DNA from: Nilaparvata lugens
Lineage: Eukaryota > Arthropoda > Insecta > Hemiptera > Delphacidae
DNA length: 64,000 bases
Direction of reading: 5' to 3'
Assembly: GCF_014356525.2 (NCBI RefSeq)
Contig: NC_052515.1
Span: 25,780,065 to 25,844,064 of the forward strand
In this document: positions 21,101-32,824 of the stretch, piece by piece
Layout: each line of letters starts with the position of its first letter
Numbering within the stretch: position 1 is the stretch's first letter
Notes under the pieces: model-generated
What the model saw: only the letters and a program-made list of their open reading frames with translations
The model's database searches: none
Told to the model about the DNA's origin: nothing
Program-made: the position numbers and the translations under genes

Positions 21101-21472
21101 TTGTTGAATAAGAAAAATCAACTGAAAATATGAAAAAGAAGAAGAAAAATAGAAAGAAGGATTGTTTCACACTATCTTGATAAAACATTTCATCGCTGAG
21201 GCAGGCGGCAGTGTCAACAATGAGAAAAATAGAATTTCAGCCAGCCAGAACTTAGAAATAATATAAAACTCGCTGGTAATTGTGTAGCCAAATAATAGTA
21301 ACAATAATAATAATATATATTATAGATAATCTAAGTATATAATAAATTATAAGTTAGTGTGTTCGCATTATATATTTATACGATAACATATATTTAAAAA
21401 AGTGGATCGTGGATAGCTTTTATGTAAGGAACGTTAATTTCAAAATATACTTATTGAACATATTATTATCAT

Positions 21473-21955
21473 GCATATCAATGACATTTCTTATCTCTAA
21501 ACATTACAAAAGCATAAACTTCAGATGAAATCCTCTTCAAAAATACACTTGGACTATAACGGTTGAAGAATGAATCCTTACAAGAAAAAACAAATAGGTT
21601 TCTGAGAATAAATCCGGAACACTCTCGAATGCACTCGGAAATAAAGCAGTTGAACCTAATCCAGAAATCCCTGAATTGTGTATAGGAGACGTAGCTGCTC
21701 CAGATGAATGGCATTGTGAATGGAAGACATTTGCAAACTTTAAAACTCGTACAAAACTTGTCTGAATGGATCCTCTCTGGTTTATTACTGGCACTTGTGT
21801 ATCAACTTGAATAAAAAGAGATGTGAAACAAGTTGAACAAAGTTGCAACAACTTTCAACTTGTGTCTGTCTATTCTGGGTCTTCATTTCTTCGCAGACAT
21901 CCATGTCTATTTAACCCTTCGTTGCAGACATCCATGTATATTCAACCCTTTTTCT
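21473..21955. other. Unassigned stretch
   Basis: Two overlapping minus-strand frames (21478-21714, 21537-21851) show no recognised domain. Repeat debris or chance frames are equally likely, so no gene is called. Confidence 0.4.
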
Positions 21956-23010
21956 CCCGTGTTTGTTCCCTTTCTCCCTCATCTTCCACTATCTTGTAGG
22001 CATATGATTGTTCTCTTTCCACCTCCTCTCTTATTCCTGTCTTTATCTGATTCTATTCTATCATATTTAGTTCTCATTTGTGTATTCTGCTTCACCTCTT
22101 GTATCTACATCTTCTGCTGCTTCTCATCTTAATCAATTTTCTGATCAGTTTTCAGCTTCTTTGATCTTCCTTGAGCAGCTTCTTTTCTCCTCCTTTCTTG
22201 ATTGTCTTAATTTTTTCCCCTCATTCTGGTTCCCCTCGGATGTTATCTTCCTCTCTTCTTTCATAATCTTCTCGTCTATTCTTTCACCTTCCCACATTCT
22301 TGAGTGTTGATAGTTTCCATTCTTTCTCATATTTTCATGTCCTCCTTCTCCCTCACCTAAATTTTCCTCTTCCATAATCGTTTCCACACTGTTCTTTAAT
22401 ATCAACAATCATCATCTTCTATATTGTTTTTTCCTCTTTCAATAATCGTTATTGTGTACTCATCATCTTCAATATTGTTTTTTCCTCTTTCCATAATCGT
22501 TTGTGTACATATCATTCACGTTTATTCTTTTCCAATACAGTATGTTTCCTTTTATCCTTCTCTCGTTAGAGCAATTTTTCTATTTCTTACTCTTTTTTCC
22601 ACCAATTTCTCAAAACCTAATCCAAGAGCTTATTATCATTCTACATATTTTTCGTCACTTGCCCTAACCAACATTTTCTTATACATGCACAGAGTATCAT
22701 GATTATGAATTTACAGTTCCTCATTGAAATTTTCCAAACATCACTATACTTGTTTCTTTAACGCCTTAACTTTTGATGTTGGTTTGCCATTTCTATTTCA
22801 TCGTCTTTCAATTTTCATGCAATTTTTATTTCCACTCTCCTCTTCGACATTATAGTCTTCATCGATGCTTTCTCTTCTTTTTTCTAGTCTTCTTTCAATG
22901 TCTCTCTTCATCAACTTCTTCATCACTCTCCTTCCTATTCTTCTACTTATTTTCCTCTTTCTAACTCTCCTTCTAGTTCTTCCCCTCATTCTCATTCTTC
23001 ATCCACTTCC
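21956..23010. repeat. 1-kb pyrimidine-rich tract (plus strand)
   Basis: Irregular C/T-rich DNA (TTCTCTTTCC, CTTCTTCTC and similar). Every long frame across it is Ser/Phe/Leu low complexity on plus or Glu/Arg/Lys on minus, an effect of composition. Confidence 0.7.
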
Positions 23011-23620
23011 CTTTTGTTATAATTCCTGTATCAACAGTTTCATGTGCCCATTCTCATTCACCGTTGCCGTATTGTGAAATATGTGTAATCTGAAACTTTC
23101 CACCATTCATCTTATGTTTGTTGTTGGGCTGAGCTGAACTGTAGTAGTAGGAAAGTTGCAGAGGATATGGAGAGATTTTGTAAAGGAAATCTTCAGTGAG
23201 AAACTTTGAATAACAACATAGTTCTGTTTGTATATTCATTCATAGCAAACATTCTTTGAGAGGTAGTCGGGATGATACTGTTCATGAAGAATTATATTAC
23301 ACATTTTTCGGAGCTTTTGAAATATAATCTAAATTTCTACGTACTGGGAGATACCTCTCAATATATTTCTCACAGAAATTACATTATGTTAAAGATAAAA
23401 TTTTGATATTTTTTATAATAATTTTCAATAATTCATATTATTTGTATCATCAATAGATGGAGCCAAGATGCTATCTACTTGAAATAAAAGAGAAACTAAT
23501 AGAGTATCCAATATATTCAATAATCAGAAAATAAGACGCATGAGATAAATAGTCCGAAATTTTAAGTACCAAGAATATTATATGAAGGTATTTGTTGTTA
23601 TAGTATTATTAGCGTATGGC
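23011..23620. other. AT-rich stretch without features
   Basis: Nothing recognised. Confidence 0.4.
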
Positions 23621-23654
23621 ATATATATAATAATATATATATATATATATATAG

Positions 23655-23690
<36 letters not shown>
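23621..23690. repeat. (TA)n microsatellite
   Basis: Two blocks of TA dinucleotides separated by AGTATAATA. Confidence 0.95.
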
Positions 23691-23692
<2 letters not shown>

Positions 23693-24204
23693 GCACACAA
23701 ACATATAGGTAGGTAGTCAAAGAAAAATCTGGTCATGAGACCGTTGTATTTGTTGTGGAATGGATAGTTACATAAATTAGCTACTTTTACTGGAAATTCA
23801 GACAAAACTCTGAGGTTATTCCGACATTGATGATTTATTAGATTGAAAGACTTGATATTGTCAAAACCCCACTCATTTATTGAAACAGTTTGAGATACTG
23901 GTTTCGACTGTTACACCATTATCAATCTCTAGTGAACTGAAAGCTTAAACATTGAACAGCAGAAGGTATAGTATGGGTGAAGCGATCAAGCCCTACGATT
24001 GGCCATCAGCTGTTGACCAATGAAGGTTGAGCTCTACTGTGATCGGCCGAGACTATGCACGCCAAACTAGACACGCTGATGACCATATTTGGAATACTTG
24101 AGCGTGCCTAGTCTAGGCCAATGACAGTGGGCCTCATCCATACTATACTAGTAGTTCTGTGAACAGTAAACCTCACGCAGTATTCTCATCCACAAGTTCC
24201 TGAT

Positions 24205-24691
24205 GTCACTTGTTTTAAATGTTAACAAACTCAGTTCACGTTTGAATTTGTATTCCATATGATATAATTCATCCAGTTCCGTGATAATCTTTCTATCCGA
24301 TGAAAATAAATTTTTTACAATCAAAAATGTTATAATTTCTCCAGCATTATTTAGTTCATTTGTTTATTTTTAATCACCTATAAAATTAGGTTTTTGGAAG
24401 GTGAGAATATTGATACTAATGGGCACGCATAATAATACCATGACTGCAAAACAAAATATTGAAACTAAATACCTTAAAGCTGCGATTAGACCAAAGTTAT
24501 TAACAAAATGTTAATAACTCAATCCTTATAGATTATATTAGATTGAACATAACTTATCATACACATGATGAAGATGTGTGTTTGTCAACTTCCGTTCAAT
24601 CTAATAGAATCTATAAGGATTAGGTTATTAACATTTTGTTAATAACTTTGGTGTAAACCCAGCTTAAAGATGCATACCTCTTTAAGGTCTT
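24205..24691. mobile_element. 487-bp insertion in repeat H copy 1
   Basis: Absent from the corresponding point in copy 2 (CACAAGTACCTGATTGAAAC). TGAT lies on both sides (24201-24204 and 24692-24695). It carries the hairpin at 24474-24667. Confidence 0.65.
24474..24667. mobile_element. Hairpin MITE, family AGCTGCG, uninterrupted copy
   Basis: Arms TTAAAGCTGCG and CCAGCTTAA outside; CCAAAGTTATTAACAAAATG and its complement inside. It provides the empty reference for the nested hairpin at 2862-2908. Confidence 0.85.
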
Positions 24692-25499
24692 TGATTGAAA
24701 CTATAGACCTTATACAAATAATACAGTAATAGACTGGCTTCTCCACACATCTGTGTAATCACTTGTCAGCTGATTTATGATGAATAATTCTATAGTCTGA
24801 TTTTTACTCTAATATGGCGTATGAAGGAGGCTCCTTTTTCCTTTTATATTATCATTGATGCAAAATTTTCCAAAAACCTTGTATATACGTCGACGCGCAA
24901 TTTAAAAGGAACATACCTGTCAAATTTCATGAAAATCTATTACCGCGTTTCGCCTTAAATGCGCAACATATAAACATTTAAACATTAAGAGAAATGTCAA
25001 ACCGTCGACTTGAATCTTATACCTCACTTCGCTTGGTCAATTATATTCTGCTGTTCAATATTCAAGCTTCCAGTTTAATAAAGTTTGATAATGGTGTAAC
25101 AAACGGAATTAGCATCTCAAATTGTTTTAATAAAAAAAATGGTTCTGACAATTAGTCAGAATTATCATTGGTTCTGACAATGATAAGTAGTTATCATTCA
25201 ATGTGGGTATCTACCATAACGTCACCTTCACAACAGAAAAATTTTGATGTTCCAACTGGATTCAATAAATGAATAAAGACTATTGAGCAGCAAATTTGAA
25301 TAGCTCCAATAAGAAGAAGAGCTAAATTTCTATAAACAAATGAAAATGACGAAATCACAACCAATAATCGATAACTACTTCAACTGATAACATTCTGAAT
25401 CAAAGGATTGTTATAACTTTGTTCTTTGTGGAGTCAAAGATCCGAACTAATTATAATTACAATTGAAACAATTAATAGATATAGTTCTTTGTTCAATGA

Positions 25500-25965
25500 A
25501 ACAATTTCAATTGGTGAATTATAATGGTACTGAATCGGACAAAAAGAGACCTTTCGTTTGAAACCGATAAAAAAATTTAAAAGTTGATTAATGTATATTG
25601 TGATAGGTACTGTATTGAAACGGTAAGAGGTACTGTAACTATTGTAATTCCATAATCAAATATAATAACTTTTCATGAAAGTATGTAATTGTGGAATTGA
25701 ACAAAAAGAAACCAGACAAAACACTAAACGAAAAAAAACGAAACGTTGATTAATACCATACATATTGTAATAGGTATTATCATGGTCACTATTGTAATTC
25801 CAAAATCAAATTCAAAAACTTTTCATGAAAGTAATTTTCTGAACCGGACGAAACGAAACAAAACAAGCAAAGAAGGAAACGTTGATAAATACAAATTGTG
25901 AAAGGTATTATTATAGTTACTATTGTAATTCCACAAACACATTTAATAACGTTTCATGAGAGTGG
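25500..25965. repeat. Three diverged tandem units, about 150 bp
   Basis: Units share ACTATTGTAATTCCA, AATAACTTTTCATGARAGT, GGACAAAAAGA-type sequence and ACGTTGATTAATAC. Confidence 0.75.
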
Positions 25966-26144
25966 GTGACCAGACAGAGGTAGAGAATCCAATTACAGTC
26001 AGCTCACTCTCATTCGCTCTCTCTCACACACACTCTCTGTGTGTGATTGCCTTAATAAAGGCAATCAATCAATCTCTCTCACACATTCTCTATCTCTCTC
26101 ACTCTCTCTACATATAAATATTTCTCTCTTTTTCTCTCTCTCTC

Positions 26145-26445
26145 TTTTGGTAGAGAGTTAGTGGGGAGGATATTTTTAATATTCTTTCCGAAGAATGGAC
26201 ATTGGTATGTCCAAAGCTCCGCCAATTTATGTAGATGCATAACAATATGATTATTATATTATATAGTTATTATATTACAAATTGCTTTTTCATATCATAT
26301 ACAGTTTAATAATTATTTTCTTAGTCTATATTATGTAAAATCATCTATAATTTTGCTGTATTGTAAGCTATTGTATATAAGTGTATAAGCCAGTATATAT
26401 TGTAATCTACATAAATAAAGTACTCAATCAATCAATCAATCAATC
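26145..26445 (+). mobile_element. S1 short retroposon, copy a
   Basis: Runs from TTTTGGTAGAGAGTTAG through GGGAGGATATTTTT, AAGAATGGACATT, CTCCGCCAATTTATGTAG, TTTTTCATATCATATACAG, TGTATTGTAAGCTATTG and AAGCCAGTATATATTGTAAT to AATAAAGTACTCAATCAATC. It is about 300 bp, non-coding, preceded by (CT)n and followed by (AATC)n. No clear tRNA-like A/B boxes were noticed, so 'SINE' is used loosely. Confidence 0.8.
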
Positions 26446-26449
26446 TCTT

Positions 26450-26723
26450 TTTTGGTAGAGAGTTAGTGGGAAGGATATTTTGAATATTCTTTCCGAAGAA
26501 TGGACATTGAAAGCTCCGCCAATTTATGTAGATGCATAGCAATATTATCTATAGTTATCACAAATTGCTTTTTTCATATCATTTACAGTTCAATAACAAT
26601 TTTCTTAGTCTATATAATGTAAATTCATCTATAATTTTGCTGTATTGTAAGCTATTGTATATAAGTGTTTAAGCCAGTATATATTGATGTAATCTACATG
26701 AATAAAGTACTCAATCAATCAAT
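26450..26723 (+). mobile_element. S1 short retroposon, copy b
   Basis: Follows copy a directly across a CT-rich spacer in the same orientation, with the same landmarks and tail. Confidence 0.8.
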
Positions 26724-26734
26724 CTCTCTTCTAT

Positions 26735-27000
26735 ATCCGATCGTGTGTTGATGGGAAGGATATTATTTTATATCCCTCTTAGAGAATCGACAATTATTTG
26801 TTGAAACACCGCCGATTTATGAAGTTACATTAGAATTTTATACTATCGTTATTCTAATTGCATTTAATCTTTATTATCATTGATCAATTTAATACTTTGT
26901 AAAATTCGTTGAATAATTAGCATTACCGTCATTCAATGTAAATTAGTGTATAAGCCAGTAAATATTGTAACATACATAAATAAAGAAATCTAATCTAATC
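26735..27000 (+). mobile_element. S2 short retroposon
   Basis: TCGTGTGTTGATGGGAAGGA, ACACCGCCGATTTATGAAG, ATAAGCCAGTAAATATTGTA and AATAAAGAAATCTAATCTAA. Parallel layout to S1 with a different tail, (TCTAA)n. Confidence 0.8.
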
Positions 27001-28475
27001 TCGCTCTATCCCTCATTCTCTCTTTCTCTCTCTCTCTCTGTATTGTAAGCTATTGTGTATAAGTGTATAAGCCAGCATATAGTTTCAAGTTCAAGTTTCA
27101 AGTTTATTGTTTACATCATCAGCAATACAACAAAATAAAAAACATCTCATCAGATACCTAAAACTAACAATTTAAAGATACTAAACACTTCTGAAGGTTA
27201 ATTTGGCACTATATCATATGTATCAATAATACAGTAGAAATTAACTTTAAACTTATAAGTGCACAACTCTATAACATTTTATGTGAGAACCGATGCAAAC
27301 AAAAATACTATTCACAAAAGAGCTTCCGCAAAGCCCTTGTCCGTGAATAGGAGTTTGAATAATGGGACATATATGAAAACGATAAGACACATACACACAC
27401 GCATTCACACAGTCATCGATATTCGACAATTGACACATCAGAGCATTCCCCTCATTACTTATGGTAATATAAACTTCAACTAAGTGATATAAACTTCATG
27501 TGAACAGTAGGGAGGAAGCCACCACCTATAAATCGACCAATAGGTATTTTAAGGCAGAAAAAAGAATTTAAGACAGAAGAGAGATGAAGAAGAAAAATGT
27601 TTAGGTTTTATGACAATTTATTTACTTAGCTTACCACTCTGAAGAAATTTTCAATTTCCAAAGGTGAATGAAGCCATAGCCAACACTTCGTTTTACGGAT
27701 GAATTGTTTGCAAACTTTCAGTTTCCTTATTTCCTCAGGAAGGATATTGTGAAATTTTGGTCCCAGAAAAATGAAGCATCTTTGAAAGGTGGTACAGTTG
27801 GGTTTGGGAAGTCTCACCAGCATTCGTGTAGTTTGCCGTGTAACCAAACTGTCTTGTCCAATATTTTCCATCAAATATCTATCCCCACTCATTTTATAAA
27901 ACAGGATAGAACTTTCAACACATACATATATCTAAAAGGGAGGATCCCCAATGATTTAAACATAGGGAAAGTATGAGCCCGTCTACTAGCACCATAAATG
28001 ACCCTAATGACAGATTTTTGTAGAACTATGATTTTTAAAATGTGACATGAATGTGGAAGCATAGCAAGAAATGCCATACTCCAACCTACAATTGAAAAAA
28101 GCAAAATACATCATACGAAGAATAGATACAGGGAAGAACACTCTTAATCGATAAAATGTCCTTACTAAATATAGAAGATACCTTTTTATTTTTCTTATGT
28201 GACAGTCCCAAGTTAAACTCTGGTCCAAAATCAATCCTAAATATTTGACGGAATCTGATTGTTTTATAACTTCACAGTCACAACCCACCGAATCACATCC
28301 AAATTGATGGTATTTAATAGGATCTGGGAAATAGAAAGTTGCTGACAAAGAAAGTTTATGTAGGAGGTTTTAGCTGCATTAATTGCTAATTTGTTGCAAT
28401 CAAACCAACATCGCAGATCAAATAGATCATGCTGAATCATTTTATGCAATTCTCTTTCGTCTTTGGCTGAGTATG

Positions 28476-28820
28476 CTAGGCTGTGTCATCAGCAAAGGAT
28501 GTAATGGATCCATTAAAAGTATGAGAAAATAAATCATTAATGTACACTAAAAATAGTATCGGACCCAAAACTGATCCTTGTGGGACACCATATTTAACCA
28601 TTGCCAAATCACTATCACTGTTAGAAATTGAAACATATTGCTTGCGATCTGACAAATATGATCTTAGCCACATGTTAGCCACCCCACGGATTCCAGCAGC
28701 ACGAAGCTTTTCCAAAAGGATATTGTGCTCTACAGTGTCAAATGCTTTTCTTATGTCTAAGAATAGACCTGACGTTCTGTACTTATGAGGTGTATTGATC
28801 CCGTGATAGATATCTGCCAT
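28476..28820 (-). pseudogene. Non-LTR reverse transcriptase core fragment
   Basis: Contains FLDIRKAFDTVEHNILL (motif A), YGVPQGSVLGPILFLVYIND (motif B) and SFADDTA (motif C with the catalytic aspartates). The frame then breaks. Downstream remnants read SVKYLGLILDQSLTWDCHI (about 28.2 kb), and a tail with LGPKFHNILPEEIRKL at 27626-27892. Confidence 0.9.
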
Positions 28821-28909
28821 GAACTTGTTAAGCGCCTGCTCTGTACTTAAGCCCTCCTGGAAACCAAATTGATCCCTATGAAAGAACTTTACTCTACTGA
28901 AGAAGGATA

Positions 28910-29748
28910 TTATTCTTTTTTAAAAAGTTTTTCAAAAATTTTTGAAAAAACTGAGAGTAATGAGATGGGTCTGTAATTTGAGATTTCCGTATTAGATCCA
29001 CTTTTGAATATCGGGATCACTTTTGCAGTTTTGAGTCTAGTTGGGAATTTACCCTCTGAAAAGCTCGCATTAAAAATGTGACACAAAATAGGTACTATTG
29101 CATAAGATATTGATTTTATTAAATTAGATGATATATTATCCGGTCCCGGAGACTTTCCTTTCTTCAATATTTTTATTTCAGTTAATAATTCAAAAAAAGT
29201 TATGGGTTTTAGAAAGAAAGAGTTACAGAAATTAATAGTTTTGAATTTTCTATTATAATTATCATTCATCGATTCATCTGGATCATGTATAGAAGAAATT
29301 ATTTCTTGTGGTATGTTTATGAAATATTCATTGAATTTATTTGCGATGAGTTTTTCATCAATCAAAACACTATTTCCGCAATGCAGATGGATAGGCTTTT
29401 TTTTAGAAGTAGCTTGACCACAATGATCATTGATGATCTCCCACTGCTTCTTTACAGGAAAAGTCTTCAATTTTGAAAAGTATTTATATTTTTGTTCTTT
29501 TATCAATTTATTTATATTACTCTTTGCAGTTAAAAAATCATGTTTATAATTATTATTTTGGGGATATTTCTTGTGTTTTTTGTAAAGTTTATCACGATTT
29601 CTAATTGCAAGGCAAATGCTATCTGTCATCCATGGTTTCAAGTGCTTATTATTTTTAAAAGATCTTTTGCGCTGGTAAGTGCACTGATTTATATAGTTGA
29701 GGAGTACATCCATGAATATGGAAAACTTGCCATCAACAAGGTTACAAT
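28910..29748 (-). pseudogene. Non-LTR ORF2 fragment: linker and start of reverse transcriptase
   Basis: Open from the truncation point. It begins DCNLVDGKFSIF before the MDVLLNYINQ segment and includes a lysine-rich linker (KPWMTDSICLAIRNRDKLYK) and NKLIKEQKYKYF. The reverse-transcriptase entry motifs KGKSPGPDNISSNLIK and SNYRPISLLSVFSKIFEKL follow, and it then frameshifts. The catalytic part continues in the 28476-28820 frame. No function is expected. Confidence 0.88.
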
Positions 29749-29800
29749 CATATATTGTAATCTACATAAAGTACTCAATTAATCAATCTCTCTCTCTCTC

Positions 29801-30094
29801 TATTCGGTAGAGAGTTAGTGGGGAGGATATTTTTAATATTCTTTCCGAAGAATGGACATTGATATGTCCAAAGCTCCGCCAATTTATGTAGATGCATAAC
29901 AATATAATTATTATCTATAGTTTTTATATTACAAATTGCTTTTTCATATCATATACAGTTCAATAATTATTTTGTTAGTCTACATTATGTAAATTCATCT
30001 ATAATTTTGCTGTATTGTAAGCTATTGTATATAAGTGTATAAGCCAGCATATATTGTAATCTACATAAATGAAGTACTCAATCAATCAATCAAT
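29801..30094 (+). mobile_element. S1 short retroposon, copy d
   Basis: Full S1 landmark set from CGGTAGAGAGTTAG to the ACTCAATCAATC tail; preceded by (CT)n. Confidence 0.8.
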
Positions 30095-30140
30095 CTCTCT
30101 CTCTCTCACTCACTCTCTCTCTCTCTCTCCCTCTCTCTCT

Positions 30141-30411
30141 CGCCCGGTCGTGTGTTGATGGGAAGGATATTTTTTATATCCTTTTCAAAGAATCGACAAC
30201 TATTTGTTGAAGCACCGCCGATTTATGAAGTTACATTACAATTTTATATTATCGTTATTCTAATTGCATTCAATCTTTATTCTTTATTCTCATTGATTAA
30301 ATATTTATACTTTGTAAAACTCGTTGAATAACTAGCATTGAATGTAAATTAGTGCATAAGCCAGTAATTATTGAAACATACATAAATAAAGAAATCTAAT
30401 CTAATCTAATC
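30141..30411 (+). mobile_element. S2 short retroposon, copy after S1 d
   Basis: CGGTCGTGTGTTGATGGG, GCACCGCCGATTTATG and GTGCATAAGCCAGTAATTAT, ending in (TCTAA)n. Same S1-then-S2 order and CT spacer as 26450-27000. Confidence 0.8.
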
Positions 30412-30727
30412 TCACTCTCTCTCTTTCTCACACACACACTCTCTCTCGCCCAGTACACGTTACAATCACCGGTTGACTTCAAGTACTCAACAACAAACTG
30501 TATGAAAACCCTGCATCAAACAAGTATCGTACACACAATTTAGATTCACTTTAAACTGTCAGTTCATGAAATAAAAACATTTATGCTTCCCATTCCAACC
30601 AATGCACCTCAAACACAAGTGAAATTCACTCCAAAATGTCAGCTTAATTTACATCAATGCTCCACATTCAACAATCATTGCACCGTATATGCTTGTTAAA
30701 TTCACTTAAAAATATCAGTTTATATTA
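30412..30727. other. No recognised feature apart from (CT)n/(CA)n at its start
   Basis: Simple repeats at 30412-30450, then AT-rich DNA. Confidence 0.5.
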
Positions 30728-30729
30728 TA

Positions 30730-31301
30730 CAGGGTTATCATAAAAGAATGGTGCGGTTTTGAGCATTGTTTAAAGAAAAACCAAATTACTTACAGTTAAT
30801 GTTTTTTATTCACCTAATTTTTGTCGTCTGAAACAGTTTTTTTACATGATTAATAACTTTCAATAAGTGCGCCCTTAGTCGCTCGACAAAATGTCCAAAC
30901 GATAATAAATTTCTCTCTTAACATTCGATAACATTTCTTCGATTATGGTTGTCATTGGTTCTTTAATCCTGTTTTAAAGTGGTTCAGTTCGCGATTTCTT
31001 GTGAATAAACAATGTTTTTGATGTAAATTTACAAGAAAAAATCTACCTGAACCACTTAAAAACAGGATTAATGAAGCAATGACAACCATAACCAATGAAA
31101 TGTTAGCGAATGTTTGGAGAGAAATTGATTATCGTTTGGATATTTTGTCGAACGACTAAAGGCGCACATATTTAAATTTATCAATTATGTAAAAAACTGC
31201 CTGAGACGACAAATTAGATGAATAAACAACATCAACTGTAAGTAATTTGGTTTTTCTTTAAACCATGTTCGAAACCGCACCATTCTTTTATGATAACTCT
31301 G
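30730..31301. mobile_element. Foldback made of two inverted transposase 3' ends (Tc1/mariner-type)
   Basis: A 572-bp inverted repeat with ends CAGGGTTATCATAAAAGAAT and its near complement, flanked by TA on both sides (30728-30729, 31302-31303). The right arm encodes on plus LPEPLKNRINEAMTTITNEM then LANVWREIDYRLDILSND and a stop. The left arm encodes the diverged equivalent on minus. This resembles the C-terminus of mariner/IS630-type transposases (R-I..A...IT.EML..VW.E...RL). The catalytic domain is missing, so it is non-autonomous. Confidence 0.8.
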
Positions 31302-31303
31302 TA

Positions 31304-31522
31304 TAATATCATTGCTTCTCATTCAACCAATTCACTTCAAACACTGTTAGATTAACTTTAAACTTTCAGCTAATATAAAAGCTCCCCATTCAACCAATGC
31401 TGATATTTTTATAGGTATTCAAATTTTCAAGCCCTTCTGAAACAGTGACACGTTTACACACACGCTTCAATCAATTAAATTCACTGCGTATATGAAGTGG
31501 CAAAGTATTGAAACCATGCCAC

Positions 31523-31590
<68 letters not shown>

Positions 31591-32100
31591 AATTAGTTGC
31601 AATGGAGTGGTGAACTTGCTTTGAGCACGTCGATTGATGGGTATCCAGTTAAAAACGTTCTAAAATACTTGACGGTACGTTCAAAGTATGTTCATGAACG
31701 TTCAAGCTTTGAAGTTGAAGAGTATTGCATCGGTGGAAAATATTCATGAAATGTGATCAATGTTTCACCAGAAAGAGAGAATTATAACAGAAAACAGTGC
31801 GGTAAATCTGTGTACACAAAGTGAACACAAAGCACGGCCAAATTGAATTCAAATCGCGGCTCTGAAATGGTAATTCATATTCAAACTTTGCAATTTATTC
31901 CAGCGCCTGCCGGTATAATGCGTTATCTATTTGGGATTTTCGCTTTGTGTGCAGCTTCTGAAGAGGATTCTTGTGCAGGAAGCCTGCAGAGACATATCCT
32001 GAGCAGATTCCCGTTTTCTCAACACATTTTATCCGACAGTATAGTCTTCTCTTCTGATAATCTTCTTCGTCTTCTACTTGTATCTGTCCTTATCATGTTG
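31304..32100. other. Unassigned stretch with (CA)n
   Basis: (CA)n at about 31525-31587. An 89-codon frame at 31843-32112 has no recognised motif and I do not call it. Confidence 0.5.
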
Positions 32101-32114
32101 TTGTTCTTGTAGTT

Positions 32115-32405
32115 GGTGTTGGTCTTCTTCTTCTTCTTCTTCTTCTTCTTCTTCTTCTTCTCCTCCTCCTCCTCCTCCTCCTCCTCCTCCTCCTCCACCA
32201 CCTCCTCCTCCCCCTCTTTCTTCTACAATTCCACCAATTCATCGTTTTCTCTCACTGTTGTTTCTTGTTTTTCGTTTTTGTCTTCACGTCAACAATGCTG
32301 TCCAACTCTTCTTTTCTTCTTCTTCTTCTTCTTCTTCTTCTTCTTTATCCTCTTCCTCTTCTTAGTTTCTTCTTCTTCTTTTCCATCTTATTCTTCTTCT
32401 TTTAT
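32115..32405. repeat. (CTT)n/(CTC)n polypyrimidine tract
   Basis: Runs of TTC then TCC, an interruption, and more TTC. A further TTC block lies at 32795-32875. Low-complexity Ser/Phe frames are not genes. Confidence 0.9.
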
Positions 32406-32525
32406 TATTTATCCATTCACACATTCAGTTCATCATCAAAATGAGAGGGAGAGAAAAAATAAGGTAACATTGTGCTATTCCTCTCCCAAATTTAGATAAG
32501 GTTACACTTAGTCCGAAATAGGTTG
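32405..32525 (-). mobile_element. S3 retroposon tail, minus copy
   Basis: On minus: CCTATTTCGGACT, CCTTATCTAAATTTGGGAGA, GGAATAGCAC, TACCTTATTTTTTCTCTCCC-like and CATTTTGATGATG. GGGAGAG pairs with CTCTCCC. Other copies are at 33570-33715, 36810-36935 and 37280-37410. Confidence 0.75.
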
Positions 32526-32792
32526 TCTTGTAAAGTCTTCTTTCATCTTCTTCTCTTCTTCTTCTTCTTCTTCGTCTTCGTCTTATCCTTTTTCTCCTTA
32601 CTGTTATTCTATTCCTTCGATTTTCCACCAGAATATCGTACTACCCTACTATTAATTCTCATCGTTCACCTCTCTTTCATTATCTTTCTTATTTATCCTC
32701 CCCCTAACTTTTGATTTATTATCATCGTATCATTCATTTCCTTCTTCTCCCTTTCTTCTCCCTAGTTCTCTTCCTGCTCGTTAGTATTGTTC

Positions 32793-32824
<32 letters not shown>

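Larger units (their letters stand above)
20395..21472. repeat. Diverged direct duplication split by insertions
   Basis: 20495-20555 (GGATAGCTTTTGTGTAAGGA, ACGTTAATTTCAAAATATA) recurs at 21408-21465. The GTGTGATGCA neighbourhood at 20440 recurs at 20866. The hairpin at 20560-20843 and a retroposon at about 20877-21100 lie between. Short frames here are not called as genes. Confidence 0.55.
24121..25045. repeat. Repeat H, copy 1 (holds the unoccupied site of the 52.5-kb insertion)
   Basis: Shares ACTAGTAGTTCTGTGAACAG, AATAGACTGGCTTCTCCACA, CATCTGTGTAATCACTTGTC, CTGATTTATGATGAATAATT, ACGTCGACGCGCAATT and ATTACCGCGTTTCGCC with copy 2 (52263-56185). Here GATTTTTAC occurs once (24799-24807), whereas copy 2 has it on both sides of a 3.4-kb insertion. 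Confidence 0.8.
23857..25150. mobile_element. Inverted-repeat composite, ATTGTCAAAACC ends, with nested insertions
   Basis: The left end (ATTGTCAAAACCCCACTCAT, GGTTTCGACTGTTACACC, ATTATCAATCTCTAGTG, AAGCTTAAACATTGAACAGC) is complementary to the right end at about 25030-25150. Relatives are at 7650-7715, 33307-33491 and 38270-38760. The interior includes repeat H (about 24121-25045), which carries a further insertion. Confidence 0.7.
27082..29748 (-). mobile_element. 5'-truncated non-LTR retrotransposon (jockey/CR1-like), degenerate
   Basis: About 2.67 kb in minus orientation, flanked by the 6-bp duplication CATATA inside an S1 copy. It begins within ORF2 between endonuclease and reverse transcriptase, and ends with CTTGAAAC-type repeats after AATAAA-like sequence. 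Coding is in several frames, so it is inactive. FADD and PQGSVLGP reverse-transcriptase motifs are present. Clade assignment is from motif memory only. Confidence 0.9.
27042..29795 (+). mobile_element. S1 short retroposon, copy c, split by a non-LTR retrotransposon
   Basis: Left piece 27042-27081 (TGTATTGTAAGCTATTG to CCAGCATATA) and right piece 29749-29795 (CATATATTGTAATC to AATTAATCAATC) rejoin into the S1 consensus. CATATA is duplicated at 27076-27081 and 29749-29754. Confidence 0.88.

Noticed and set aside
28000..28350. Separate small genes on the minus strand
   Set aside because: They are frame-broken pieces of the retrotransposon at 27082-29748 (SVKYLGLILDQ motif).
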